Source: DATLFA01 sp039934635 (lineage in GTDB: Bacteria; Actinomycetota; Acidimicrobiia; Acidimicrobiales; WLNW01). From it: a stretch of 7,089 bases of DNA. The stretch lies in assembly GCA_039934635.1 (NCBI GenBank), contig JBDTLT010000267.1, positions 1 to 7,089 of the forward strand, read 5' to 3'. Both the position numbers and the translations under genes were made by a program. The notes beneath the pieces were generated by a model, which was not told where the DNA came from, searched no databases, and saw only the letters and a list, made by a program, of their open reading frames with translations. Below, one piece after another: positions 1 through 6,475 of the stretch (position 1 is the first letter of the stretch; every line of letters begins with the position of its first letter).

Positions 1-1
1 G

Positions 2-1756
2 TCAATTGCCGGGTTTCGCCAGCTCGAAGGTCGTCGACGTTATCTCCCTGACATCGAGCAGACCTCCGACGGCTTTGTCGGGTTCACAGTGGTAACACGC
101 CAGCACTGGCAGGACTTTTGCGTACTCATCGAACAGCCCGATTGGGCGGACGACGAATCCCTCGCAACTCTGGCCAATCGAATGCAGCGCAGTTATGAAC
201 TAGGCGGAGTCATTCATGAATGGATGCGCACGCGCTCGACCGAGGAGGTCGTCGCGGCCGCCAGCCTCTTGCGCATTCCCGTAGCCGCTGTCGAAAGCGG
301 CGCGACGATCGCGCGGCTGCCGCACCTGGTCGAAGCAGGCAAGTTTCGTCGCGACGCGGAGAATGGTGTGGTCACTCCGACGCAGTACTTCGTCGTCACA
401 CCGGGAGACGCTGACTCGGCCCTACCGCCGCGCCCGGCGCAACCCGCCCCTACTCTCGGCCCGCCGGTCGCCGCGTTGCCAGCCACCGCGCGCAAGCCTC
501 CAGTCGGATTGCGCCGCAAGCTCCCATTCGAGGGACTTCGCATCGCTGAATTTGCGGCATATTTCGCTGGCCCGCTCGTCGGCCACTTCTTCGCACTCCT
601 CGGCGCCGAGGTGATTCATGTCGAGTCCACGACGCGGCCCGACGGGTGGCGTGGGATGACGTGGAAGAAGGCCTCCGAACCGCAGTGGTGGGAGTGGTCG
701 CCCGTCTTTCACGCGGTCAACACGAACAAGCTCGGTGTCACGATCGATCTCGATCGCCCACGCGGACATGAGTTGGCCTTGGACCTCGTCAAGCACTGTG
801 ACGTTGTCTTGGAGAACTACAGCCCTCGGGTGATGGAACGCTTCGGCCTCACCTACGAAGCGCTCCGCCATGTACGGCCCGACTTGCTGATGGTGCGGAT
901 GCCGGCCTTCGGACTCAGCGGCCCATGGCGTGACCGCACGGCTTACGCAATGACTGTCGAGCAAGCATCGGGTATGTCGTGGCTCAGCGGCTTTTCGGAC
1001 TCGCAGCCGGAGAATCCCAACGGGCCGTGCGACCCAATCGCTGGATTACACGCCGCCTATGCACTCATGCTCGGCCTCGAACATCGACGGCGGACGGGCG
1101 AGGGCGTCCATCTCGAAGTACCGATGATCGGCAGCGCACTCAACGTCACCTCAGAGCAGGTCATCGAGTACTCCGCACATGGACACGTGCTCACGCGTGA
1201 CGGCAACCATGGTGCCGCGGCAGCACCGCAGAATCTGTATCTCGCAGCGGATGTTGATGACGCGGGTACCTCGGACCGGTGGGTCGCGCTGGCGGTTGAG
1301 ACCAACCAGCAGTGGCACGCGCTGCGAAAAGGACTCGGAGATCCGGCGTGGGCCGCGAATCCGAACTTTGACAGCTTCGACGGTCGCCGCGCAGCGCAGA
1401 CTGAGCTGGATACGCATCTTGCCGACTGGTGTCGATCACATTTGAGCGATGAGATCGTCAACAGATTGTGGCCGCTCGGAGTGCCCGTAGCGAAGGTGAT
1501 CAACTGCTTCGAGTTGACGGACATACCTCAATTGCAAGCCCGGGGCTTCTTCGAGACGGTGATCCACCCCGTGACCGGTTCGAGCACCCATATCGGTTTT
1601 CCCATCCAGTTTTCATCCGGTCCGGACCAGTGGAATCGGTCGCCGTCACCGACACTTGGGCAACACAACCGGTACGTTTTTGAGGACATTGTCGGCCTTA
1701 CTTGCGAAGACGTCGACAAGCTGGAGCGTGACTCAGTGATCGGCTATGCCCCCTAG
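2..1756 (+). CDS. Two-domain (tandem) CaiB/BaiF family CoA-transferase, 5'-truncated by window edge
   Basis: Class III CoA-transferase, a family that moves CoA between carboxylic acids through an aspartyl-CoA thioester. The frame is open from base 2 with no start, giving 584 visible residues. The first GTG (base 89) lies inside a conserved block (DGFVGFTVVTRQHW), so the true start is upstream of the window. Visible residues 1 to about 135 are the end of a first CaiB domain (RIPVAAVESGATI motif). A Pro/Ala-rich linker (about 136-172) follows. A second, complete CaiB domain starts at EGLRIAEFAAYFAGPLVG (about 177) and ends with the matching LGVPVAKVINCFEL and ARGFF motifs. The probable catalytic Asp is visible residue 344, in CDPIAGLHAAY before the RRRTGEGVHLEVP segment. 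A full protein of about 800 residues would be expected. It is followed by the thiolase-fold gene, whose ribosome-binding site overlaps this stop codon, so the two are probably one operon. The acid substrate is unknown. The family call is firm. Confidence 0.93.
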   Translation, partial: SIAGFRQLEGRRRYLPDIEQTSDGFVGFTVVTRQHWQDFCVLIEQPDWADDESLATLANRMQRSYELGGVIHEWMRTRSTEEVVAAASLLRIPVAAVESGATIARLPHLVEAGKFRRDAENGVVTPTQYFVVTPGDADSALPPRPAQPAPTLGPPVAALPATARKPPVGLRRKLPFEGLRIAEFAAYFAGPLVGHFFALLGAEVIHVESTTRPDGWRGMTWKKASEPQWWEWSPVFHAVNTNKLGVTIDLDRPRGHELALDLVKHCDVVLENYSPRVMERFGLTYEALRHVRPDLLMVRMPAFGLSGPWRDRTAYAMTVEQASGMSWLSGFSDSQPENPNGPCDPIAGLHAAYALMLGLEHRRRTGEGVHLEVPMIGSALNVTSEQVIEYSAHGHVLTRDGNHGAAAAPQNLYLAADVDDAGTSDRWVALAVETNQQWHALRKGLGDPAWAANPNFDSFDGRRAAQTELDTHLADWCRSHLSDEIVNRLWPLGVPVAKVINCFELTDIPQLQARGFFETVIHPVTGSSTHIGFPIQFSSGPDQWNRSPSPTLGQHNRYVFEDIVGLTCEDVDKLERDSVIGYAP

Positions 1757-1760
1757 GAGG
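1755..1760 (+). promoter_or_regulatory. Ribosome-binding site of thiolase-fold gene, overlapping upstream stop
   Basis: A perfect AGGAGG starts within the TAG stop of the CoA-transferase and lies 9 nt before the GTG at 1770. It fixes that GTG as the start and suggests the two genes are translated from one message. Confidence 0.85.
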
Positions 1761-1769
1761 GCGACGTAA

Positions 1770-3002
1770 GTGACACGTCGAACTGGAGCAGAGCCCGGTG
1801 AACAGTCCGCCTTTATCGCTGGAATAGGCCAGTCCCAAATCGGCCGCAGCCTCGGGCGGAATGGTCTTGATCTCACCGTCGAGGCATGTTTGCTCGCGAT
1901 TGCGGATGCCGGGTTGACTCGAGACGACATCGACGGATTGGCCACGTTTCCCGGCGGGACCTTTGATCCGCGACTCAGCCCCTCGACCGGTCCGGGAACA
2001 CCGGATGTGCAAGACACGCTGCGCCTGAAGCTGAACTGGCACAGCGGTGGACACGAGGGCCCCGCCCAATTGCAGGCGATAGCGAATGCGTGCATGGCCG
2101 TTGCGTGCGGATTCGCTCGGCATGTCCTCGTGTACCGAACGACAACCGAAGGAACAGCGCGAGCCTTAGCGCGCGCTGCCACATCAAGGGCGACGGCCGA
2201 CGGTTCCGATCCGGATCATCTGCAGAGGGTCGGGGGCGTGTTGCAGTGGACTTCGCCGTTCGGCAGCACTTCGATCGTGAATTGGATTGCGATGCACGCG
2301 CAACGACACATGCATTGCTATGGCGTCACACGTACACAACTCGCGCAGATTGCAATCAACGCTCGCAAGAACGCGATGCGCAATCCTGTGGCGATCTATC
2401 GCACCGCGTTGACTCTCGACGACTATTTGTCCAGCAGAATGATCAGTTCTCCGCTGTGTTTGTTTGATTGCGATGCCCCTGTGGATGGGTCAACCGCATT
2501 TGTCGTCTCTCACCGCGACCACGCGTCCGAAGGACGGGCGACCCCGGTATTTGTGGCCGCGTTGGGCACCGCATTGCGGGGCCGACCTTCCTGGGATCAA
2601 TTCGAGGATATGACCACCATGGCGGCGCGTGACGCGGCGGCTTCGATGTGGGCGCGGACCGAACTGCGACCCGAGGACGTCGATGTTGCGCAGCTCTATG
2701 ACGGATTCAGCTGGCTCACGCTCTGTTGGCTTGAAGAGCTCGGCTTTTGTGGCAAAGGAGAAAGCGGAGCGTTCGTCGAGGACGGGCAAAGGATCAGTTT
2801 ATCGGGCGAGCTCCCACTCAATACCGGAGGAGGCCAACTGTCCGGGGCGCGGCTACACGGGTTTGGCCTTCTCCACGAAGCCGTCGTTCAGCTGCGGCAC
2901 GAGGCCGGCGACCGGCAAGTTTCCGATGCTGAGGTGGCAGTCGTCGCAAACGGGGCCGGCCCGGTTGCTGGATGCGCGCTTCTCACTCGCAACCCCGTCT
3001 AG
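1770..3002 (+). CDS. Thiolase-fold protein of the lipid-transfer-protein (Ltp/SCP-x) type, without recognisable thiolase cysteines
   Basis: 410-residue member of the thiolase superfamily, close in layout to actinobacterial lipid-transfer proteins that act on acyl-CoA side chains. The N-terminal thiolase strand and helix are at AFIAGIGQSQIG (14-25). The central DVDVAQLYDGFSWLTLCWLEELGF block (303-326) is typical of this group, as is NTGGGQLSGARLHGFGLLHEA (351-371). The segment where a thiolase nucleophilic Cys is expected reads NWHSGGHEGPAQ (89-100) and has none. The GHP histidine position is occupied by Arg361. The C-terminal CxG cysteine position reads ANGAGPVAG (393-401). A classical thiolysis mechanism therefore looks unlikely. 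Related proteins such as Ltp2 are retro-aldolases that work with a DUF35 partner, and a DUF35 gene ends 17 bp away on the other strand. GTG start chosen from the AGGAGG at 1755-1760. C-C lyase, condensing enzyme and atypical thiolase all remain possible. Confidence 0.88.
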   Translation: MTRRTGAEPGEQSAFIAGIGQSQIGRSLGRNGLDLTVEACLLAIADAGLTRDDIDGLATFPGGTFDPRLSPSTGPGTPDVQDTLRLKLNWHSGGHEGPAQLQAIANACMAVACGFARHVLVYRTTTEGTARALARAATSRATADGSDPDHLQRVGGVLQWTSPFGSTSIVNWIAMHAQRHMHCYGVTRTQLAQIAINARKNAMRNPVAIYRTALTLDDYLSSRMISSPLCLFDCDAPVDGSTAFVVSHRDHASEGRATPVFVAALGTALRGRPSWDQFEDMTTMAARDAAASMWARTELRPEDVDVAQLYDGFSWLTLCWLEELGFCGKGESGAFVEDGQRISLSGELPLNTGGGQLSGARLHGFGLLHEAVVQLRHEAGDRQVSDAEVAVVANGAGPVAGCALLTRNPV

Positions 3003-3018
3003 GCGCGCGCACAGGTCT

Positions 3019-3444
3019 TCAGTCGATACTCGGTCGGAAGATTGGTAACCACACGTCTTCACGCTGCACGAAGCCGACTTGCACTGACAATCCGATCTCT
3101 ATTTCGTCGAGTTCGCAATCGATGAGATTGGTGGTCAAACGGAGCCCCTCCTGCTCGACCAACTCAACCAAACCGATCACGTAGGGCGCCGAGTCTGGAG
3201 CCCACGGCTGATGGTTGACCGTGAACGAATGAAGCACGCCGTTTCCGGAAACGACGGCAGGTTGCACCGATCGATTCAAGCAGCTGGGACACACGGGAGC
3301 CGGGGGATGGAGATACGCATCGCACAGATCGCACCGAAGAAAGCGCAGCCTTCCGTCGGCGCCTGATCTCCAGAAGAAGGCATTTGATTCGTCAACCTCC
3401 GGAAGCGGCGCCGGAGGCAGATCTGACTCGCGCAATAGGCCCAC
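3019..3444 (-). CDS. DUF35 Zn-ribbon/OB-fold protein (probable acyl-CoA-binding partner)
   Basis: 141-residue protein of the rubredoxin-like Zn-ribbon plus OB-fold (DUF35) family. Members bind CoA thioesters and form complexes with thiolase-fold enzymes; in steroid side-chain degradation the ChsH2 DUF35 domain partners the aldolase Ltp2. The N-terminal helix segment PEVDESNAFFWRSGADGRL is followed by the ribbon, with Cys38, Cys41, Cys52 and Cys55 (CxxC-x10-CxxC, all four intact). The OB-fold runs from about residue 60 (GNGVLHSFTVNHQPW) to the end. The start is taken as GTG at 3444, only 2 nt after the stop of the upstream barrel-like gene, and gives the usual family length. A longer open frame back to 3615 would overlap that gene and adds no family-like sequence. 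No strong ribosome-binding site is seen, so translation may depend on coupling. It converges on the thiolase-fold gene rather than lying in the same operon. Confidence 0.88.
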   Translation of the reverse strand: MGLLRESDLPPAPLPEVDESNAFFWRSGADGRLRFLRCDLCDAYLHPPAPVCPSCLNRSVQPAVVSGNGVLHSFTVNHQPWAPDSAPYVIGLVELVEQEGLRLTTNLIDCELDEIEIGLSVQVGFVQREDVWLPIFRPSID

Positions 3445-3446
3445 GT

Positions 3447-4061
3447 CTAGCGCTTCCGTCGAAGCTGCCGGGATCGCATGTTCGGAGAAACGAGGTCGTA
3501 GTAGATGGTTGGCGGGATAGTCGATTCGATCGCGTGTACGGCGGCTTGAATCGGCTCGGGCAACCGTTTCGCCTCGCCGGCACGCGCCTCGGCTTCCGAG
3601 GAGAAGTACACACACTCGATGAATTCGTCAGTGCCGAGCCAAGCCCGAAAACCGCCGAGCATGTCCCGTCGCTCTGCGATGATGAATGGCGCGAGCACGT
3701 CGTCGACGGCGAGCAACTGCTCCGCGGTAGCCCTTCCGTGCAAGATCTGGGCGAAGCCACTCACGCCATGCGGTCCGCAACCGAATCGGCAAGTGGTATT
3801 GCTCGAATGGATCACGCACGGCTCACAGAAGAGCGCAGGATGTCGTGCGGCCCATTCGACCGGGTCGCGTTCACTGATTCCGTTGGCGTCGGTCCCGGAT
3901 AAGTAGGTTGACAACGCAACGAAGTCGCCGTTCGGGGTCACGCCCACAGTTGATCCTGTCCAGCCCGAGGATTCGTCCGGATCCGTGTGCAAGAGGTCAT
4001 CCAGTTGGCGTCCGAATCCGGTGCCGTCGGTCGTCCGTCCAATCGAGATGAGGACGTGCAT
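3447..4061 (-). CDS. Putative two-domain dimeric alpha+beta-barrel-like (EthD/ABM-like) protein
   Basis: 204-residue protein resembling uncharacterised actinobacterial proteins with two ferredoxin-like alpha+beta halves. The halves echo each other: NGDFVALSTYLSG (44-56) matches TDEFIECVYFSSEAEARAGE (144-163). The second half also carries GFAQILHGRA (102-111) and ends in PTIYYDL (184-190), a pattern seen in mycobacterial relatives. Such folds occur in small monooxygenases, EthD proteins and ligand binders; no catalytic residue can be named. Oddities are a cysteine cluster at 79, 82, 91 and 95 between the halves and a basic C-terminus (RSRQLRRKR). ATG 4061 was chosen over the longer frame to 4148 because AGGAGG lies 4 nt upstream and the extension covers the probable control region. 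It is the first gene of a two-gene minus-strand unit with the DUF35 gene (2-nt gap) and is divergent from the MarR gene. Confidence 0.72.
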   Translation of the reverse strand: MHVLISIGRTTDGTGFGRQLDDLLHTDPDESSGWTGSTVGVTPNGDFVALSTYLSGTDANGISERDPVEWAARHPALFCEPCVIHSSNTTCRFGCGPHGVSGFAQILHGRATAEQLLAVDDVLAPFIIAERRDMLGGFRAWLGTDEFIECVYFSSEAEARAGEAKRLPEPIQAAVHAIESTIPPTIYYDLVSPNMRSRQLRRKR

Positions 4062-4065
4062 GGCG

Positions 4066-4071
4066 CCTCCT
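4066..4071 (-). promoter_or_regulatory. Ribosome-binding site for the barrel-like gene
   Basis: AGGAGG on the minus strand (plus strand CCTCCT), 4 nt upstream of the ATG at 4061. It decides that start over the longer open frame reaching 4148. Confidence 0.75.
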
Positions 4072-4091
4072 TGTGGTCGAAGCCTTCCGAA

Positions 4092-4154
4092 GAGAAACTT
4101 AGTCTCAAATCCGACTATCGGCGATGCGACTAATCCCGGTAGTCTCACCAGAGA
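4092..4154. promoter_or_regulatory. Candidate operator region in the divergent barrel-like/MarR control region
   Basis: The 168-bp gap between the divergent starts at 4061 and 4230 holds four copies of one pentamer: TAGTC (4100-4104), GACTA (4113-4117), GACTA (4128-4132) and TAGTC (4140-4144). They form two inverted pairs with 8- and 7-nt centres. The outer copies extend to an identical octamer, TAGTCTCA, at 4100-4107 and 4140-4147. Outer GAGA/TCTC complements flank the set (4092-4095 with 4103-4106; 4143-4146 with 4151-4154). MarR proteins usually bind such palindromes in the divergent promoter beside their own gene, so this is the best candidate site for the neighbouring regulator. Promoter boxes could not be assigned reliably. 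Confidence 0.42.
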
Positions 4155-4229
4155 TGTCTGGATTCATTGCAACCTGATATGCGGCTAGGAAGACACTTAG
4201 GTCCTCGCCGAACCCGTACATTTGACGGG

Positions 4230-4766
4230 ATGACGCAAGGATCGCGGTCGGCACGAGCTTCGACACTGAAGACCGACCCATTGCCGCGCGTCGCCGAAGT
4301 CTGGACCGAGTACGAGCTTCCGGGGTCGGTCGAGCAGGTTGCGCTCCTCACCTCGCTCGAGCGCGCCAATCGCATCGTCGGTGCCGCGCTCGACGCGGCG
4401 ATACGGCCCCTTGGCCTTTCGCGGGCGCGTTTCGAGGTGCTGCTGCGGCTCTATGACGAACCTTCTGGCTTGCTGCGCCTGGGCAAGATCGGCGAAGCGC
4501 TGCTCGTGCACCCGACGAGTGTGACGAGTCTCGTTGATCGGCTGGAGAAGGCGGGGTATGTCCGTCGACAGTTGACTGCGGAGGACCGGCGAGCGGTCCT
4601 GGTCGAAATCACCGACACCGGGCGACGCGCCCTCCTCGCGGCGGCTGAAGCGTTTGCGGCGATTGACTACGGCGTTGGTGCGCTTACGGCCGCCGAATCG
4701 ACGCAGTTGCGGCGTGGTCTGGTGAAGCTCATGGCTGGAGACGGCGCCGAGGGAGTTGAGGAGTAA
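4230..4766 (+). CDS. MarR-family winged-helix transcriptional regulator
   Basis: 178-residue MarR-type regulator, normally a DNA-binding dimer whose repression is relieved by a small ligand such as an aromatic acid or acyl-CoA. The dimerisation helix is near 34-60 (VEQVALLTSLERANRIVGAAL). The winged helix-turn-helix runs over about 64-130: SRARFEVLLRLYDEP, then the recognition helix HPTSVTSLVDRLEKAGYV (94-111), then the wing with the hallmark DRR (TAEDRRAVLVEITDTG, 116-131). The C-terminal dimer helix begins at about 133. ATG 4230 was chosen because upstream ATGs at 4167 and 4179 would add a basic, non-family N-terminus. No good ribosome-binding site precedes any of them, so a leaderless or weakly translated message is possible. 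It is divergent from the barrel-like/DUF35 genes, convergent with the diiron oxidase, and probably controls the surrounding cluster. The ligand is unknown. Confidence 0.9.
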   Translation: MTQGSRSARASTLKTDPLPRVAEVWTEYELPGSVEQVALLTSLERANRIVGAALDAAIRPLGLSRARFEVLLRLYDEPSGLLRLGKIGEALLVHPTSVTSLVDRLEKAGYVRRQLTAEDRRAVLVEITDTGRRALLAAAEAFAAIDYGVGALTAAESTQLRRGLVKLMAGDGAEGVEE

Positions 4767-4795
4767 CTCAGAACACCGGACAGCTTGGCGAGTAA

Positions 4796-5506
4796 TCAGT
4801 TGGCGAAGTCCAACATCGGCTCCATGTACGCTTGCCAACGCAGCTCCATGTGCGACCATACGCCATCTCGAAGTTGTCGTCGAGCCTCTGGATCACCGAG
4901 GTGCGGTGCAACCAACTTGACCGCGGCTGACGTGTGGTTTTCGTCGATCGGGATATGCACCGACCAGAATCGCAGCCCTGATTCGGGGATCCCGTAGTGC
5001 TTCGGCATCGCCTCCATCATCAGCCGACAAAGCGCGGGGAACTGTGCCTCGCCCGCCAACGAACTCACGCCTCGGTACAGCCAAAAGGGCCGGCAGCGGC
5101 CGAGGAACTCGCTGTACTCGGTGTAGAGCTGCCAGCGGCGTCCCAAGCGACGTGAGCGCTCGACGGTCTCGGCTTTGGACTGACCTAACGCTTGGAGGAA
5201 CTCGACCACCAGTTCCCCATGGCTCGCCGTCCCTGATTCGTTGCCAGTCTCCTCTTCCACGAGAGAGTCGAGCATGAGCACACGCTCGGCCTGGTTCTCA
5301 CATTGCGAATAGCCGGCGGCCGTCCACCGCTGCGCGTCGATCACTAGGCGGTACATCCCCGTGCCAAACGCGGCGATCTGCACGAGCGGTACCTCGCCTG
5401 TTGCGATGCCCTGGATGAATGGATGCTTGGTCATAGCGCGGCGATCGGCGGTTGCCTCCTGCACGAGGCCAGCGCAGAACTCGACAGCAGATGTCAGCGT
5501 CGCCAT
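4796..5506 (-). CDS. Haem-oxygenase-like diiron oxidase (TenA/PqqC/CADD-fold, iron-containing redox enzyme)
   Basis: 236-residue all-helical protein of the TenA/PqqC-like fold, subgroup of haem-oxygenase-like diiron oxidases (HDO). Known members carry out N-oxygenation, oxidative decarboxylation or C-C cleavage with O2. The metal-ligand pattern appears complete: Glu86 (in LVEEETGNE), His96 (ASHGELV), Glu153 (LAGEAQFP), then His184, Asp188 and His191 in HIPIDENH (HxxxDxxH). From memory the spacing fits HDO enzymes such as SznF and CADD, and it is unlike thiaminase TenA, which uses an active-site Cys. The start is supported by AAGGAG 7 nt upstream (5514-5519). It lies alone on the minus strand, is divergent from the PhyH gene and converges on MarR with a 29-nt gap. 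A second iron oxygenase next to PhyH suggests an oxidative pathway. The substrate is unknown. Gene products like this are sometimes mislabelled as TenA-family regulators. Confidence 0.85.
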   Translation of the reverse strand: MATLTSAVEFCAGLVQEATADRRAMTKHPFIQGIATGEVPLVQIAAFGTGMYRLVIDAQRWTAAGYSQCENQAERVLMLDSLVEEETGNESGTASHGELVVEFLQALGQSKAETVERSRRLGRRWQLYTEYSEFLGRCRPFWLYRGVSSLAGEAQFPALCRLMMEAMPKHYGIPESGLRFWSVHIPIDENHTSAAVKLVAPHLGDPEARRQLRDGVWSHMELRWQAYMEPMLDFAN

Positions 5507-5513
5507 CGTGTCG

Positions 5514-5519
5514 CTCCTT
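5514..5519 (-). promoter_or_regulatory. Ribosome-binding site for the diiron oxidase gene
   Basis: AAGGAG on the minus strand, 7 nt before the ATG at 5506. This is normal spacing and supports that start. Confidence 0.75.
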
Positions 5520-5559
5520 GGGTTTACTTCGCAGGCTCAATGGGCGGGCGCATACACCG

Positions 5560-5578
5560 ATACCCGATAATAGGATAT
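5560..5578. promoter_or_regulatory. Imperfect 19-bp palindrome in the divergent diiron oxidase/PhyH control region
   Basis: ATACCCGATAATAGGATAT is an imperfect inverted repeat in which 7 of 9 base pairs match around the central A at 5569. It sits in the 126-bp gap between the divergent starts at 5506 and 5633. Its core read on the minus strand, TATTAT (5567-5572), resembles a -10 box for the diiron oxidase gene and would give a leader of about 50 nt. No convincing -35 is visible. A regulator binding here could control both genes. It is unlike the TAGTC/GACTA set upstream of MarR, so it may belong to another regulator. Confidence 0.33.
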
Positions 5579-5632
5579 GCTACAACTTTCAGCCCAGAGG
5601 CTCGACGCGGCATCGCACTGCGGTGGTGAAAG

Positions 5633-6475
5633 ATGATGACCAGGTCAACTGACGACCTCGTCCGACTTGGCGACACTTTGGCCCGAGACGGTGTGGTGTT
5701 CATCCCTTCGGCGCTGGGTTCTGACCAGCTCGGCTTGATCGAAGGCGCCGTCGAACAAAGCCTCGCTGTGCCCACCCAATCGACGCGTAGGTGGTACCTC
5801 GATTCCGGCACGACTTTCCACGACGACATCGGCGACGACTCCACTCGCGAGCGCTACCTCGAGATTGCTCGCCTCGCCCGGATCGCTGACATCGTCGCCA
5901 GTCTTTGGTGCACAAAAGAACTCTGGTACATGGGCGAGCAGATTTTCCTGAAGGAAGGCGGGTTCTGTCGGCGTACACCTTGGCACCAAGACACGTCCTA
6001 CCTTCCGATACAGGGCGAACACCTCGTGTCGGTATGGATCTCTCTCGATCCGGTGCCCCGACAACATGCGTTGGAGTTTGTGCGAGGATCACATCAAGGA
6101 ACCGTTTACAACGGTTCGGCGTTTGATTCGCGCGACGACACCGCCCCTGTTTACGCGACGAACCTGGCGCCGCGGTTGCCCGATATCGAAGCGCATCGTG
6201 ACTCTTGGGACATCGTCTCCTGGGAGGTCAGCCCGGGAGACGTGATCGTCTTCCATCTCGGCGTGTTGCACGGAGGTGCGGGCACAGAGCCGGGGATGCG
6301 AAGGCGAACAGCGTCCCTTCGCTTCATCGGCCCAGACGCGATCTACGACGGCCGCCGGCTCGAACCGTTAGGAATGAAGACCGGCAACGACGACGCCCTC
6401 GAGTCACTCTACGACCGTCTGGCGCCAGGAGACCTTTTCCGTAGCCCTGCGTTTCCAAAGGTTTGGCCGAAATGA
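5633..6475 (+). CDS. PhyH-family Fe(II)/2-oxoglutarate-dependent dioxygenase (phytanoyl-CoA dioxygenase-like)
   Basis: 280-residue nonheme-iron dioxygenase of the phytanoyl-CoA hydroxylase family. Members couple decarboxylation of 2-oxoglutarate to hydroxylation of a substrate, often an acyl-CoA or a small natural product. The N-terminus is typical (DDLVRLGDTLARDGVVFIPSAL, 7-28). The iron-binding facial triad is His118 and Asp120 (TPWHQDTSYLP) with His213 (VLHGGAG). The 2-oxoglutarate-binding Arg is probably one of Arg223-225 (MRRRTASLRF). The LEFVRGSHQGT segment (147-157) is also characteristic. The length is normal for the family and the active site is complete. Two adjacent ATGs (5633, 5636) are possible starts and the ribosome-binding site is weak (GAAAG). 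The stop overlaps the start of the SnoaL-like gene as ATGA, so the two are co-translated. It is divergent from the diiron oxidase. Confidence 0.93.
   Translation: MMTRSTDDLVRLGDTLARDGVVFIPSALGSDQLGLIEGAVEQSLAVPTQSTRRWYLDSGTTFHDDIGDDSTRERYLEIARLARIADIVASLWCTKELWYMGEQIFLKEGGFCRRTPWHQDTSYLPIQGEHLVSVWISLDPVPRQHALEFVRGSHQGTVYNGSAFDSRDDTAPVYATNLAPRLPDIEAHRDSWDIVSWEVSPGDVIVFHLGVLHGGAGTEPGMRRRTASLRFIGPDAIYDGRRLEPLGMKTGNDDALESLYDRLAPGDLFRSPAFPKVWPK

Noticed and set aside
89..91. GTG as the start of the CoA-transferase
   Set aside because: The frame stays open to base 2 and the residues before the GTG (DGFVGFT) are family-like, so it is internal.
422..964. 180-residue minus-strand open frame
   Set aside because: Antisense to the conserved CaiB domain; composition is that of a high-GC shadow with no domain signal.
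1698..2182. Overlapping minus-strand open frames of 141 and 149 residues across the CoA-transferase/thiolase junction
   Set aside because: Arg/Ser/Pro-rich shadows covering two well-supported plus-strand genes.
2165..2800. TTA leucine codons in the thiolase-fold gene as a sign of bldA-type control
   Set aside because: TTA also appears in the CoA-transferase and PhyH genes, so it seems to be ordinary codon use here.
3384..3902. 172-residue plus-strand open frame
   Set aside because: Antisense to the DUF35 and barrel-like genes, which have clear family motifs and starts.
4167..4229. Longer MarR N-terminus from ATG 4167 or 4179
   Set aside because: Adds a basic stretch not typical of the family, and no ribosome-binding site precedes it.
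4785..4806. Direct repeat TTGGCGA (4785-4791 and 4800-4806) at the MarR/diiron oxidase junction
   Set aside because: Only 7 bp, with one copy inside coding sequence; probably chance. It forms no hairpin or terminator.
4197..4859. 220-residue minus-strand open frame
   Set aside because: Lies opposite the whole MarR gene and overlaps the end of the diiron oxidase gene; no recognisable motifs.
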